Assembly: GCA_934487205.1 (NCBI GenBank)
Contig: CAKSRS010000062.1
Span: 1-14,028, forward strand
From: an uncultured Clostridia bacterium
GTDB taxonomy: Bacteria > Bacillota > Clostridia > UBA1381
DNA: 14,028 nt
Reading direction: 5' to 3'
The notes below the pieces were generated by a model. That model saw only the letters and a program-made list of their open reading frames with translations, did no database searches and was not told the origin of the DNA. Both the position numbers and the translations under genes were made by a program. Shown here one piece after another: positions 1-7,932 of the stretch (its first letter is position 1; each line of letters starts with the position of its first letter).

Positions 1-2
1 CA

Positions 3-1676
3 AATATTGCCGCCGCGCGCAAGATGAAGGAAATGGGATTTTCACGGATTGTTCTCGCCCGTGAACTGTCAAAAGATACAATAAAACTTATAAATGACAG
101 CGTTGATATCGAAACGGAAGTTTTTGCTCACGGTGCGATATGTATGTGTTATTCGGGTCAATGCCTTATGAGCAGCGTTATCGGCGGAAGGAGCGGAAAC
201 CGCGGAATGTGCGCACAGCCGTGCCGTCTGCCGTATGAAATTGACGGAATAAACGGGTATTTGTTAAGCCCGAAAGATATGTGCATGATAAATCGGCTTG
301 AAGAACTGAAAGAACTCGGCGTTTCCTCATTAAAAATTGAGGGACGGCTCAAACGAAAAGAATATGTGGCGGCTGTCTGTGGCGTGTACCGCCGCTGCCT
401 TGACGGAAAAACACCCGATAAAAATGACATAATCGAGCTGGAAAACGCATTTAACCGCAGCGGCTTTACAAGCGGTTATTTTGACGGAAAACTCGGCAAA
501 AACATGATGTCGTATGAAAATCCGTCCAATATTGCAGAAAATATATTTTCCGATGATGTAAAAAAGCGCTGTGCGGAGGGTGCAAATATTCGCCGCAGCG
601 GCGTGAACATTTTCGCTGAGCTTGCGCTCGGAAAACCGCTGACGGTTGAAATTTCGGATAGTTACGGTTTATGTGCAAAAGCTTGCGGTACTGTTGCGGC
701 GGAGAAGGCTATCAATCGTCCGATGGATAAAAATCGCCTTGCTGCACAGCTTGAAAAACTCGGAAATACGCCGTTTTATGCGGAAAGTGTCGAAATAAAA
801 GCAGATGAAGGCGTAACAATTCCCGTATCGGAAATAAATAATGTAAGGCGCATGGCGGCGGCTGAATTGGAAGAACAAAAATGCAAAATTCCGCCGCGGA
901 GAAGTTTTGAATACATTCCGACCGCCGAAAAGAGCTTTGAACAAGCCCCCTTCATTGTTGCGCAGGTTTGTAATTATGTTCAGGCGCAGGCATGCATTGA
1001 TAACGGAATAACAACAATTTATGCCGATACACCTTTGGCAAATAAGCTGTACGGCGAATTTGCGGATGCCGATATAATCGCCCGTATGCCGCCGGTTTCA
1101 CGCGATGACAGAAAGTATGAACAACCTTTGACAGAATGCATACTTATCTCAAACGTCGGTCAATATGATGCGGAAAAAATCTGTATAGGCGATTTTCGGC
1201 TCAATATAACAAACCGCGAAAGTGTGAATTTTTACCGAAATCTTGAAAGAGTGACGGTATCACCGGAACTGAATATCGGCGAGCTGTCGGCAATATGCAC
1301 CGGGGAAGAAATTATAGGATACGGGCGTCTGCCGCTGATGGCTGTTGAAAACTGCCCTATGCGCGCACTCGGAAAATGCCGCAATCATAAGGATTTCGGC
1401 TGCATTACCGACCGAAAAAATGCACATTTTCCGATAAAATGCAATGAAGGCTGTACGGCGGAAATCTTAAATTCTAAGCCGATTTATCTTGCCGATAAAC
1501 CGGAAATTTTTAAAAAATTAAAAATTTCTGCAATAAGATTGCTGTTTACTGTTGAAAATTTTACAGAATGTGGTAAAATAATAAGAGAATATAAAAATGC
1601 GATTAACGGCATTAAGGCGGAAACGCCCGGCGAAAATACTTTTACACGCGGACATTTTTTCCGCGGAGTTGATTAA
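3..1676 (+). CDS. U32-family (RlhA-like) protein, 5'-truncated
   Basis: The reading frame is open to the left edge of the window, so the first ~100+ residues of the gene lie outside it; the ATG at 24 is probably internal. The U32 signature is clear: a Glu-Val-Phe-Ala-His-Gly segment followed by C-M-C-Y-S-G-Q-C-L-M-S (about positions 117-174), then G-G-R-S-G-N-R-G-M-C-A-Q-P-C-R. These clustered cysteines are of the type that ligate an iron-sulfur cluster in characterised U32 proteins. A long C-terminal part follows, ending in a G-H-F-F-R-G-V motif typical of long U32 proteins. Although annotated historically as collagenase-like peptidases, several members are RNA hydroxylation factors (RlhA on 23S rRNA, TrhP on tRNA) or ubiquinone hydroxylation factors. 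The long C-terminal extension resembles the DUF3656-bearing RlhA type, so an RNA modification role is the best inference. It is the first visible gene of the maf-mreBCD run, with 35 nt to the maf start. Substrate is not proven. Confidence 0.85.
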   Translation, partial: NIAAARKMKEMGFSRIVLARELSKDTIKLINDSVDIETEVFAHGAICMCYSGQCLMSSVIGGRSGNRGMCAQPCRLPYEIDGINGYLLSPKDMCMINRLEELKELGVSSLKIEGRLKRKEYVAAVCGVYRRCLDGKTPDKNDIIELENAFNRSGFTSGYFDGKLGKNMMSYENPSNIAENIFSDDVKKRCAEGANIRRSGVNIFAELALGKPLTVEISDSYGLCAKACGTVAAEKAINRPMDKNRLAAQLEKLGNTPFYAESVEIKADEGVTIPVSEINNVRRMAAAELEEQKCKIPPRRSFEYIPTAEKSFEQAPFIVAQVCNYVQAQACIDNGITTIYADTPLANKLYGEFADADIIARMPPVSRDDRKYEQPLTECILISNVGQYDAEKICIGDFRLNITNRESVNFYRNLERVTVSPELNIGELSAICTGEEIIGYGRLPLMAVENCPMRALGKCRNHKDFGCITDRKNAHFPIKCNEGCTAEILNSKPIYLADKPEIFKKLKISAIRLLFTVENFTECGKIIREYKNAINGIKAETPGENTFTRGHFFRGVD

Positions 1677-1711
1677 TTTGCACCAAAATGTGCATAATAA
1701 GGATAGTAAAA

Positions 1712-2311
1712 ATGAAGAAAATAATTTTAGCCTCGGGTTCGCCGAGACGACGGGAAATTCTTGAAAATACAGGAATTGATTTCAGTATATTTGTGTCCGG
1801 CGCAGACGAAAGCGTAATAGACAAAAACTCCGTACCGGTAAATGTTTATGTACAGGAGTTGGCGCTTTTGAAAGCAAACGACACCGCAGCGCACGTTGAT
1901 GACACCGGTGCGCTTGTTGTCGCCGCCGATACGGTTGTATATTCGGACGGCGAAATAATGGGCAAGCCGAAGGACGCGGAGGACGCATTTAATATGCTTA
2001 AAAATCTGTCCGGTCGGTGCCACAGCGTATTTACGGGCATTTGCGTGCTCAGAAGGAGCGACATGCACGGCGCATGCAAAAGTGTTGAAACGAAGGTGCA
2101 TTTCAGGAATTTATCCGATGAGACAATCCGTGCATATGTAAAAAGCGGTGAGCCGATGGACAAAGCCGGAGCATACGGAATACAAGGACTCGGCGCCCTG
2201 TTGGTCGACAAAATAGAAGGCGATTACTTCAACGTTGTCGGACTGCCCATAGCCGAACTTGCCGGGGTTTTAAAGGAAGATTTTGATTTTGATGTGTTTA
2301 AAGGAGAATAG
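1712..2311 (+). CDS. maf: Maf-family nucleoside triphosphate pyrophosphatase
   Basis: This 199-residue protein begins M-K-K-I-I-L-A-S-G-S-P-R-R, the diagnostic N-terminal Maf motif. It continues with A-A-D-T-V-V, the G-K-P-K-D motif, and the H-S-V-F-T-G and D-K-A-G-A-Y-G-I-Q-G motifs. Maf proteins hydrolyse non-canonical or excess nucleoside triphosphates (dTTP/UTP and modified pyrimidines, or m7GTP in some subfamilies) to monophosphate and pyrophosphate, and affect septum formation when overproduced. I chose the ATG at 1712 over the in-frame ATG at 1688 because TAAGGA at 1698-1703 sits 8 nt before it and the family starts directly at this motif. It is a normal length for the family. Position directly before mreBCD (3 nt gap to mreB) is a classic Firmicute arrangement. 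Exact nucleotide preference cannot be read from sequence. Confidence 0.95.
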   Translation: MKKIILASGSPRRREILENTGIDFSIFVSGADESVIDKNSVPVNVYVQELALLKANDTAAHVDDTGALVVAADTVVYSDGEIMGKPKDAEDAFNMLKNLSGRCHSVFTGICVLRRSDMHGACKSVETKVHFRNLSDETIRAYVKSGEPMDKAGAYGIQGLGALLVDKIEGDYFNVVGLPIAELAGVLKEDFDFDVFKGE

Positions 2312-2314
2312 TTA

Positions 2315-3343
2315 ATGAAATTCAGAGCGTTTGATTTTGGCAGTAATGTATGTATTGACCTCGGAACTGCCAATACTTTGGTTTATATAAAGGGGAAGGG
2401 AATAGTCGTGCGCGAACCGTCGGTTGTTGCGATTGACAAATACAACCAAAAAGTTCTTGCCGTAGGCAATGACGCGGACGAGATGCTCGGCAGAACGCCG
2501 GAAAATATTGTGGCAATCCGCCCTGTTCAGGACGGTGTTATTGCTGATTTTGAAATTACCGAGGCGATGATGAAACGGCTTTTGCATCTTGCACTCGGCA
2601 AGCGCGGGAGTATTTTTAAACCGAAGGTGACGGTGTGCGTCCCGTCGGGCGTGACAAATGTTGAAAAACGCGCGGTAGTACAGTCGCTTACACTTGCCGG
2701 CGCAAAATCGGTCACATTGATTGAAGAATCAATGGCGGCGGCTTTGGGGGCGGGTGTTGATGTTATGAAACCTCTCGGCAACATGATTGTTGATATCGGC
2801 GGCGGCACATGCGAAGTTGCGGTTGTGGCTCTCGGAGGAGTAATCGCGTCGCGGTCTATGCGTGTTGCAGGCTGTGCGCTCAATGATTCCATTATTAATT
2901 ATGTAAAGAAAAAGTACAACCTTACCATTGGTGATAAAACTGCGGAGGAAATTAAGCTTGAACTCGGCTCGGCGTTGCCGTATGCGGACGAAGGCTGTTA
3001 TGAAGTCCGCGGACGTGACGTTGTAACGGGACTTCCGAAAAATGTTAAGATAACGGCGGGCGAAGTTCGCGAGGCGATGGCTGTCAATATCGGATATATT
3101 ATTGAAGAAATCCGCGACACTTTGGAAATCACCCCGGCGGAGCTCACGGCGGATATCCTTGAAAACGGAATTATAATAACGGGCGGCGGTGCGCTTATAA
3201 AAAATATTGATAAAGCAATTGAAACGGCAATCGGCGTTCCTGTGCGCATTGCCGACGAACCGCTTGATTGTGTTGTTCTCGGTACGGATATGGCGGCGGA
3301 CAATGTCGATATCCTTATGCGTTCACCGGTTGCGAGAAGATAA
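2315..3343 (+). CDS. mreB: Rod shape-determining protein MreB (bacterial actin)
   Basis: A 342-residue actin-fold ATPase. The phosphate-1 motif D-L-G-T-A-N-T is at residues 15-21, followed by P-S-V-V-A-I-D. The phosphate-2 motif D-I-G-G-G-T is at 160-165 and the adenosine motif I-T-G-G-G-A-L-I is near 288-295. MreB polymerises on the inner membrane face and guides the elongation machinery during sidewall synthesis. AAGGAG at 2301-2306 lies inside the end of maf, 8 nt before the ATG, so translation is probably coupled to maf. The short N-terminal stretch before the first motif (F-R-A-F-D-F-G) may contribute to membrane contact, as in other MreBs. Length is standard. Downstream mreC, mreD and a PBP2-type gene confirm the role; it is MreB proper rather than an orphan Mbl. 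Confidence 0.97.
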   Translation: MKFRAFDFGSNVCIDLGTANTLVYIKGKGIVVREPSVVAIDKYNQKVLAVGNDADEMLGRTPENIVAIRPVQDGVIADFEITEAMMKRLLHLALGKRGSIFKPKVTVCVPSGVTNVEKRAVVQSLTLAGAKSVTLIEESMAAALGAGVDVMKPLGNMIVDIGGGTCEVAVVALGGVIASRSMRVAGCALNDSIINYVKKKYNLTIGDKTAEEIKLELGSALPYADEGCYEVRGRDVVTGLPKNVKITAGEVREAMAVNIGYIIEEIRDTLEITPAELTADILENGIIITGGGALIKNIDKAIETAIGVPVRIADEPLDCVVLGTDMAADNVDILMRSPVARR

Positions 3344-3357
3344 AAGAGGGTCAGTAA

Positions 3358-4185
3358 ATGTCTGTATTTAAAAACAAGTTAGTTAAAATTTTGATTACAC
3401 TTGCGGGGGTTATATGCGTCATGGCATTTGTGGTGCATATTGGCGGAAATCCGGTCGCTAATGCCCTGAATACTGTGCTGTCGCCTGTTTACGGTGCGGC
3501 GGAAAAGGTGATTTCGCCTGTCAGAGTTTTTGTGGGATATGTGAAAAAAGCACCGCAGTATGAAAAAGAAATAGAAGAACAGAAAAAGAAAATAACCGAA
3601 CTTGAAGTAGAAAATAAAAGCCGCGAGGATTATATCACGGAAAATAAGCGTCTTAAAGAATTGCTCGATTTGAAGGACAGTCTGACAGGATATAACACAA
3701 TTACTGCACGGGTTGTATCATATGAGCCTAACAGTTGGTACGATACTTTTATGCTCAACAAGGGCACGTCAAGCGGAATAAACAGCGGTGATATTGTAAT
3801 AACAGGCGCGGGAACGGCGGGCAGAATTACCGAGGCGGGAAGAAACTGGGCGCGTGTATCTACAATTTTGAACACTGCCGGTTCGGTAGGTGTCAAGCTT
3901 GCACGGACGGGCGATGTCGGTGTTGTCAGCGGCGATGCCGGGCTTGCAGAATCAAAACAATGCCGGCTGGAATATTTGTCAAACGATAAAAACCTGATAA
4001 AAGGCGATATTTTGCTTACATCAGGTCTGGGCGGTGTATATCCGGCGGATTTGGTGGTAGGCAAAGTTGCGGACATAAAAAAGGACAGTGCCGGAAATCT
4101 TGAGTACGGCGTGGTGGAGCCGAGCGTCGACTTTTCATCGATATATGAGGTTCTTGTTATTACATATGATAAATTCGAAAATTAA
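3358..4185 (+). CDS. mreC: Rod shape-determining protein MreC
   Basis: A 275-residue bitopic membrane protein. A short basic start is followed by one transmembrane segment at about residues 9-27. A charged coiled-coil, rich in Glu and Lys, runs from roughly residue 62 to 103. The rest is the extracytoplasmic MreC beta domain, with the typical A-R-V-V-S-Y-E-P-N-S-W-Y-D motif and later G-D-I-V-I-T-G and G-D-I-L-L-T-S-G-L-G-G-V-Y-P elements. MreC dimerises through the coiled coil and couples MreB filaments and MreD to penicillin-binding proteins outside the membrane. GAGGG at 3346-3350 is 7 nt before the ATG. It is 14 nt after mreB and 23 nt before mreD, with normal family length. Confidence 0.95.
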   Translation: MSVFKNKLVKILITLAGVICVMAFVVHIGGNPVANALNTVLSPVYGAAEKVISPVRVFVGYVKKAPQYEKEIEEQKKKITELEVENKSREDYITENKRLKELLDLKDSLTGYNTITARVVSYEPNSWYDTFMLNKGTSSGINSGDIVITGAGTAGRITEAGRNWARVSTILNTAGSVGVKLARTGDVGVVSGDAGLAESKQCRLEYLSNDKNLIKGDILLTSGLGGVYPADLVVGKVADIKKDSAGNLEYGVVEPSVDFSSIYEVLVITYDKFEN

Positions 4186-4208
4186 TTAAAGCGGGGAGCG
4201 GTTTAAAG

Positions 4209-4700
4209 GTGAAGTTACTGAAAAATATTAAATACTTTATTGCAGCCTTTGCCGCGGTGCTGCTTGATTTTTCGGCGGCAAAATATATTTCGATTGCGGG
4301 AGGCATGCCGCAGTTTACATTTTGCTTTTGCGTGCTGACCGCTTTTTTTGAAAAAGAACAAACGTATGCCGCATATGCGGCAATTGCGCTCGGTGCCGCG
4401 GCGGATATCTTATCCGGACACGGTTTCGGTACATATACATTTACCTTCACGGCGTCGGCGCTTGCAACTTTTGCCGCACGGGACAAGCTGTTTTCGTCCG
4501 GATTTTTGTTTATGATATTAGACGTGTTTGTTCTCGGAATATTTGCGCAGACGGTGTATTGCCTGTTCCATATTAATGATACGGGAACGGCTTTTGCCGA
4601 ATTGCTTCGTCTGATTATATTGCCGTATGCGATTTATAATACCGTGATTTGTGCGATATTCTACCCGATTGCAAGGCGCGCAGCAGCAGAGAGGAGGTAA
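4209..4700 (+). CDS. mreD: Rod shape-determining protein MreD
   Basis: A 163-residue, very hydrophobic protein with about five predicted membrane segments, in the mreD position between mreC and the PBP2 gene. MreD primary sequence is poorly conserved, so identity rests on size, topology and the invariant gene order. The G-A-A-A-D-I-L-S-G-H-G-F-G segment is like the conserved D-x-x-x-G-x-x-x-G element of the family. It links MreC and the elongation enzymes within the membrane. The start is a GTG at 4209 with GGGGAG at 4193-4198 about 10 nt upstream; no better ATG is present. The stop overlaps the ribosome binding region of the next gene, suggesting coupled translation. Confidence 0.92.
   Translation: MKLLKNIKYFIAAFAAVLLDFSAAKYISIAGGMPQFTFCFCVLTAFFEKEQTYAAYAAIALGAAADILSGHGFGTYTFTFTASALATFAARDKLFSSGFLFMILDVFVLGIFAQTVYCLFHINDTGTAFAELLRLIILPYAIYNTVICAIFYPIARRAAAERR
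4691..4697 (+). promoter_or_regulatory. Ribosome binding site deciding the PBP2 start
   Basis: GAGGAGG lies in the last codons of mreD and is 10 nt before GTG 4708. An in-frame ATG at 4651 lacks such a site, would overlap mreD by 50 nt, and would add a 19-residue Gln/Arg-rich stretch ahead of the signal anchor. The GTG is therefore preferred. Confidence 0.75.
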
Positions 4701-4707
4701 AAGGCGG

Positions 4708-6798
4708 GTGTCAAAATGGAGATTATTATTTATAAAACTTGTGCTGATTGCAATGATATGTGCACTTGTATGGCGCTTGTATGATATGCAGATTATACAC
4801 GGTGAAGGATACAAAAATCTTTCGATTCAGCGTATATCCGCCAATATTACCGAAAAGGCGCCGCGCGGTGAAATAACCGACCGAAACGGCAAGGTTTTGG
4901 TCACCAACAGAAAGGGGTATTCCATAAAGCTTCAAAAAACGAGCATTGATGACGCTGATTTTAATGCGATGCTTTTGAAGCTTTTTAATATTTTGGACGA
5001 GGACGGCAGTGAAATCACAGACAGCCTGCCGATAACCGCGGAAAAACCGTACGATTTTACATTTGCGAATGATGAAGAAAAAATAAAATGGTTTTCTTCC
5101 GACAAGAAACTTACGGCAGACATGCCCGCGGAGAGTGTTCTGGATTACTATAAAAAGGCATATGCGATTGATGAGAACCTCGACGATAAAACCGCAAGAC
5201 GCCTTGCGGGAATACGTTATGATATAAAACATTCGGGATTTTCGATTAATTCGCCGTATGTGCTTGCAAATGATGTTTCGGCGACGGTTGTATCAAAAAT
5301 TAAGGAGAGACAGAACGAATTTTTGGGAATTACGGTAACACAGGATTATTTTCGGCAATTTACAAGCGGAACAATCGCGGCGCATATTTTGGGTCGTGTA
5401 GGAAAAATTTATACTGAAGAATATGAAGAACTTTCCCAAAAGGGTTACGGAATGAATGACCTTGTCGGAAAACAGGGTGTGGAAAAAATCTGTGAAGAAT
5501 ATCTGCGCGGAACGGACGGAAGTAAAAATATTTATTACGGCAAGGACAGCAAACTTATCGGTGACGAAACAAGCGTGCCGGCAGTTCCGGGTAATTATGT
5601 CGTGCTGACGATTGATGCAAATCTGCAAAAGGCAGCGGAGCAGTCGCTGGAAAAAAACATAAAGGAGATTGCCGCATCGGGGCGTGACAAAGAAAAAAAG
5701 GGCGCCGACGCAGATTCGGGCGCGGCGGTGGTAATAGACATAAAAACGGGAGATGTGCTGGCGCTGGCAACTTATCCGACGTATGACCCGCAGACCTATT
5801 CGGAAAAGTATAACGAACTGCTTGCCGACCCCGCAAAACCCTTATGGAACAGAGCAATAAGCGGAACTTACACCCCGGGTTCGACATTCAAACCTCTTAC
5901 GGCAATCGCGTCGCTGTCAACGGGCGCTGTTACAGCCGACGAGAGAATAACGTGTGAGGGTGTGTATAAGTTTTATGAGGATTATCAGCCGAAATGCTGG
6001 ATTTGGAGCGAGCAGCACAAAACACACGGTTCAATAAATGTATCGCAGGCAATAGTAGATTCGTGCAACTATTTCTTTTATGAGGCGGGGCGCCGTACGG
6101 GAATTGACGCGATTGATGAATACGCGAAGAAATTCGGACTGGACGATAAAACGGGCATAGAGCTCTCGGAAGAAGTCAGCGGAAATGTTTCGAGCCCGGA
6201 ATATAAAAAGACGCTTTATAAAAATCCGACCGATAAAAAATGGGTTGCCGGCGATACTATTCAGACGGCAATCGGGCAATCATATTCATCTTTTACGCCG
6301 ATTGAGCTTGCGAATTATGTCGCAACAATTGCGAACGGCGGCACACGCTACCGCACGCATATTATAAAGAGCGTACATTCTTCAACGGACGGGAATACCA
6401 TATTTGAAAGCAAGCCGACGGCAGCGGAGAATGTTGAAGTTTCGGAAGATATTTTGAATGCAGTTCGCCAGGGAATGAGAGGTGTTACCGACGAAGGCTC
6501 GGCAAAAAAGATTTTTAGCGGATATCCGATTGAAGTAGGCGGAAAAACCGGTACGGCACAAATAAGCAAGAAGGCATCAAATAATGCGCTTTTCGTTTCG
6601 TTTGCGCCTTTTGAAAATCCGGAGATTGCCGTAGCTGTTGTTATAGAGCATGGTTTTAGGGGCGCAAATGCGGCTTATGTGGCGAGAGATATTTATGATG
6701 AATACTTCGGTATAAATTCGAATACAAGTGAAAATCCGAACGAAAATCCTGAAGAAGAACAGCCGCAAAATTACCCCGATAGTGAATTGTTACCATAA
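4708..6798 (+). CDS. mrdA: Class B penicillin-binding protein, PBP2/MrdA type
   Basis: A 696-residue cell wall D,D-transpeptidase that crosslinks peptidoglycan during elongation. One signal-anchor membrane segment lies at about residues 7-26. The PBP dimerisation or pedestal domain follows, with the conserved R-G-E-I-T-D-R-N-G motif, then the transpeptidase domain. All three catalytic motifs are intact: S-T-F-K with nucleophile Ser392 and Lys395, S-C-N at 452-454, and K-T-G at 613-615. The C-terminus carries an Asn/Glu/Pro-rich low-complexity tail of about 25 residues. The GTG start at 4708 is used on ribosome-site grounds. Position 7 nt after mreD makes it the elongasome transpeptidase served by MreBCD. 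A SpoVD/FtsI-type role is less likely because no PASTA domains are seen and the context is mre. No rodA follows here; the next gene has its own promoter. Confidence 0.93.
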   Translation: MSKWRLLFIKLVLIAMICALVWRLYDMQIIHGEGYKNLSIQRISANITEKAPRGEITDRNGKVLVTNRKGYSIKLQKTSIDDADFNAMLLKLFNILDEDGSEITDSLPITAEKPYDFTFANDEEKIKWFSSDKKLTADMPAESVLDYYKKAYAIDENLDDKTARRLAGIRYDIKHSGFSINSPYVLANDVSATVVSKIKERQNEFLGITVTQDYFRQFTSGTIAAHILGRVGKIYTEEYEELSQKGYGMNDLVGKQGVEKICEEYLRGTDGSKNIYYGKDSKLIGDETSVPAVPGNYVVLTIDANLQKAAEQSLEKNIKEIAASGRDKEKKGADADSGAAVVIDIKTGDVLALATYPTYDPQTYSEKYNELLADPAKPLWNRAISGTYTPGSTFKPLTAIASLSTGAVTADERITCEGVYKFYEDYQPKCWIWSEQHKTHGSINVSQAIVDSCNYFFYEAGRRTGIDAIDEYAKKFGLDDKTGIELSEEVSGNVSSPEYKKTLYKNPTDKKWVAGDTIQTAIGQSYSSFTPIELANYVATIANGGTRYRTHIIKSVHSSTDGNTIFESKPTAAENVEVSEDILNAVRQGMRGVTDEGSAKKIFSGYPIEVGGKTGTAQISKKASNNALFVSFAPFENPEIAVAVVIEHGFRGANAAYVARDIYDEYFGINSNTSENPNENPEEEQPQNYPDSELLP

Positions 6799-6813
6799 AT
6801 TTTAAAAAAGTTA

Positions 6814-6842
6814 TTTACAAATTTGTGTTTTTTTGATATAAT
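6814..6842 (+). promoter_or_regulatory. Strong sigma-A-type promoter for mgsA-nrdR
   Basis: TTTACA (6814-6819), a 17-nt spacer and TATAAT (6837-6842) form a near-consensus promoter, with a TGn extended -10 at 6834-6836. Predicted transcription start is near 6849, giving a leader of about 26 nt before the TTG start of mgsA. The perfect 10-bp palindrome ACAAATTTGT (6817-6826) overlaps the -35 and spacer and could be an operator half or chance. Confidence 0.8.
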
Positions 6843-6861
6843 ATAGATAAAATGAAGAATT

Positions 6862-6867
6862 GGAGGG
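6862..6867 (+). promoter_or_regulatory. Ribosome binding site selecting the TTG start of mgsA
   Basis: GGAGGG is 7 nt before TTG 6875. The longer in-frame TTG at 6860 would place the ribosome site inside the gene, and methylglyoxal synthases begin with the N-I-A-x-I-A-H-D motif that follows 6875 directly. Confidence 0.75.
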
Positions 6868-6874
6868 TATAGCT

Positions 6875-7297
6875 TTGAACATCGCATGTATAGCCCATGA
6901 TAAAAAAAAGGAGCTGATGGTTCAGTTTTGTATTGCATATAAAGGGATTTTGGAAAAACATTCCTTGTACGCGACCGACAATACAGGAAAGCTTATTGCC
7001 GAAAATACAGGAATGAATGTCTATAGGTTTTTGTCCGGAACGCAGGGTGGCGACCAGCAAATCGGCGCGCGTGTTGCGTATAATGAAATTGACCTTGTCC
7101 TATTCTTCCGGGATCCTATTACACCGGAATCATATGAACCGGACGTTGCGGGTCTTTTAAAACTGTGCGATATGCACAATATACCCATAGCCACAAACCT
7201 TGCAACGGCAGAGGTTCTTATACATGGTCTCGAACGGGGCGATATGGATTGGCGTTATATAGTTAATCCGAAAAATGCCGAAAAAAACCGGATATAA
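6875..7297 (+). CDS. mgsA: Methylglyoxal synthase-like protein with altered active site
   Basis: A 140-residue protein that aligns over its full length with methylglyoxal synthase, the enzyme turning dihydroxyacetone phosphate into methylglyoxal and phosphate as a glycolytic bypass. Conserved are H8-D9 (E. coli His19-Asp20), the Lys12 equivalent of Lys23, S54-G55, the catalytic base Asp60 (Asp71), Asp80 (Asp91) and Asp90 (Asp101). However, the usual P-H-(D/E)-P-D motif reads S-Y-E-P-D, so the conserved His98 is Tyr87. The T-G-T-T-G phosphate loop reads T-D-N-T-G, and S-G-P-x-G-G-D reads S-G-T-Q-G-G-D. These changes fall in or next to the substrate and phosphate sites, so activity or allostery may differ. 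It starts at TTG behind a strong promoter and precedes nrdR. The fold assignment is secure; full enzymatic competence is not. Confidence 0.88.
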   Translation: MNIACIAHDKKKELMVQFCIAYKGILEKHSLYATDNTGKLIAENTGMNVYRFLSGTQGGDQQIGARVAYNEIDLVLFFRDPITPESYEPDVAGLLKLCDMHNIPIATNLATAEVLIHGLERGDMDWRYIVNPKNAEKNRI

Positions 7298-7309
7298 TTT
7301 TCGGCTTTT
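7277..7309 (+). terminator. Possible weak intrinsic terminator at the mgsA end
   Basis: The 8-bp inverted repeat GCCGAAAA (7277-7284) and TTTTCGGC (7298-7305) is followed by TTTT (7306-7309). The left arm lies inside the last codons of mgsA, the loop spans its stop codon, and only the inner GCCG/CGGC part is GC-rich. It may attenuate rather than stop transcription into nrdR. Confidence 0.4.
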
Positions 7310-7376
7310 GACGGATACATATTTACGCATAAGCAATTAATTAAAGCGGCGTATGCTTTTAACGGAGGATAAATGT

Positions 7377-7832
7377 ATGAAATGTCCATTTTGCGGTTTT
7401 TCCGAGAGTAAGGTTATCGATTCGCGTCCGGCGGATGACGGTGCGTCTATACGCAGACGGCGCGAATGTTTAAAATGTCAGAAACGCTTTACGACTTATG
7501 AAAAGCTTGAAACAATTTCGCTTATTGTTGTGAAACAGGATAATTCGCGCCAGCCGTATGACCGTGAAAAAATACTGCGCGGTATCATACGTGCCTGCGA
7601 AAAACGTCCTATCACATATACGCAGATGACGGAGCTGGCGGATAAAATCGAGAGTGAGCTTTATCAAATGATGTCACGCGAGATTACGTCAACCGAAATA
7701 GGCGAGAAGGTGATGATGCATCTTAAAGAACTTGATGAAGTTGCATATGTACGTTTTGCGTCAGTGCACAAACATTTTTCGGACATATATTCCTTTATGA
7801 CAGCGCTTCAGGAACTTTTAAAGGAAAGATAG
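7377..7832 (+). CDS. nrdR: Transcriptional repressor NrdR
   Basis: A 151-residue protein of standard family length. An N-terminal zinc ribbon uses Cys3, Cys6, Cys31 and Cys34, with the typical D-S-R-P-x-D-D-G-x-S-I-R-R-R-R-E-C element between the pairs. An ATP-cone domain from about residue 49 senses adenine nucleotides. NrdR binds NrdR boxes before ribonucleotide reductase genes and represses them when dATP is high. The start at ATG 7377 is chosen because GGAGG (7364-7368) sits 8 nt upstream and the zinc ribbon must begin M-K-C-P-F-C; the upstream in-frame ATG at 7353 is not supported. No ribonucleotide reductase gene or clear NrdR box is in this window, so its targets lie elsewhere. Confidence 0.96.
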   Translation: MKCPFCGFSESKVIDSRPADDGASIRRRRECLKCQKRFTTYEKLETISLIVVKQDNSRQPYDREKILRGIIRACEKRPITYTQMTELADKIESELYQMMSREITSTEIGEKVMMHLKELDEVAYVRFASVHKHFSDIYSFMTALQELLKER

Positions 7833-7880
7833 ACTTAAATTCAAGCAGGATATTTTTGAGCTGCATGCGGCAAACAAAAA

Positions 7881-7908
7881 TTGAGTGCTTGTTTTTTATG
7901 AGTATTAT
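7881..7908 (+). promoter_or_regulatory. Possible promoter before mnmE
   Basis: TTGAGT (7881-7886), a 16-nt spacer and TATTAT (7903-7908) lie in the 100-nt gap after nrdR. The match is moderate. If used, transcription would start near 7915, which agrees with a downstream ATG at 7924 or 7933 rather than the one at 7912. Confidence 0.4.
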
Positions 7909-7932
7909 AAAATGACGGAGCAGATGAAATTT

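Noticed and set aside
4180..7349. 15-bp direct repeat AATTAATTAAAGCGG at 4180-4194 and 7335-7349
   Set aside because: Both copies lie upstream of start codons and are mostly A/T; two copies 3 kb apart before unrelated genes (mreD and nrdR) are most simply chance, and neither has palindromic operator form.
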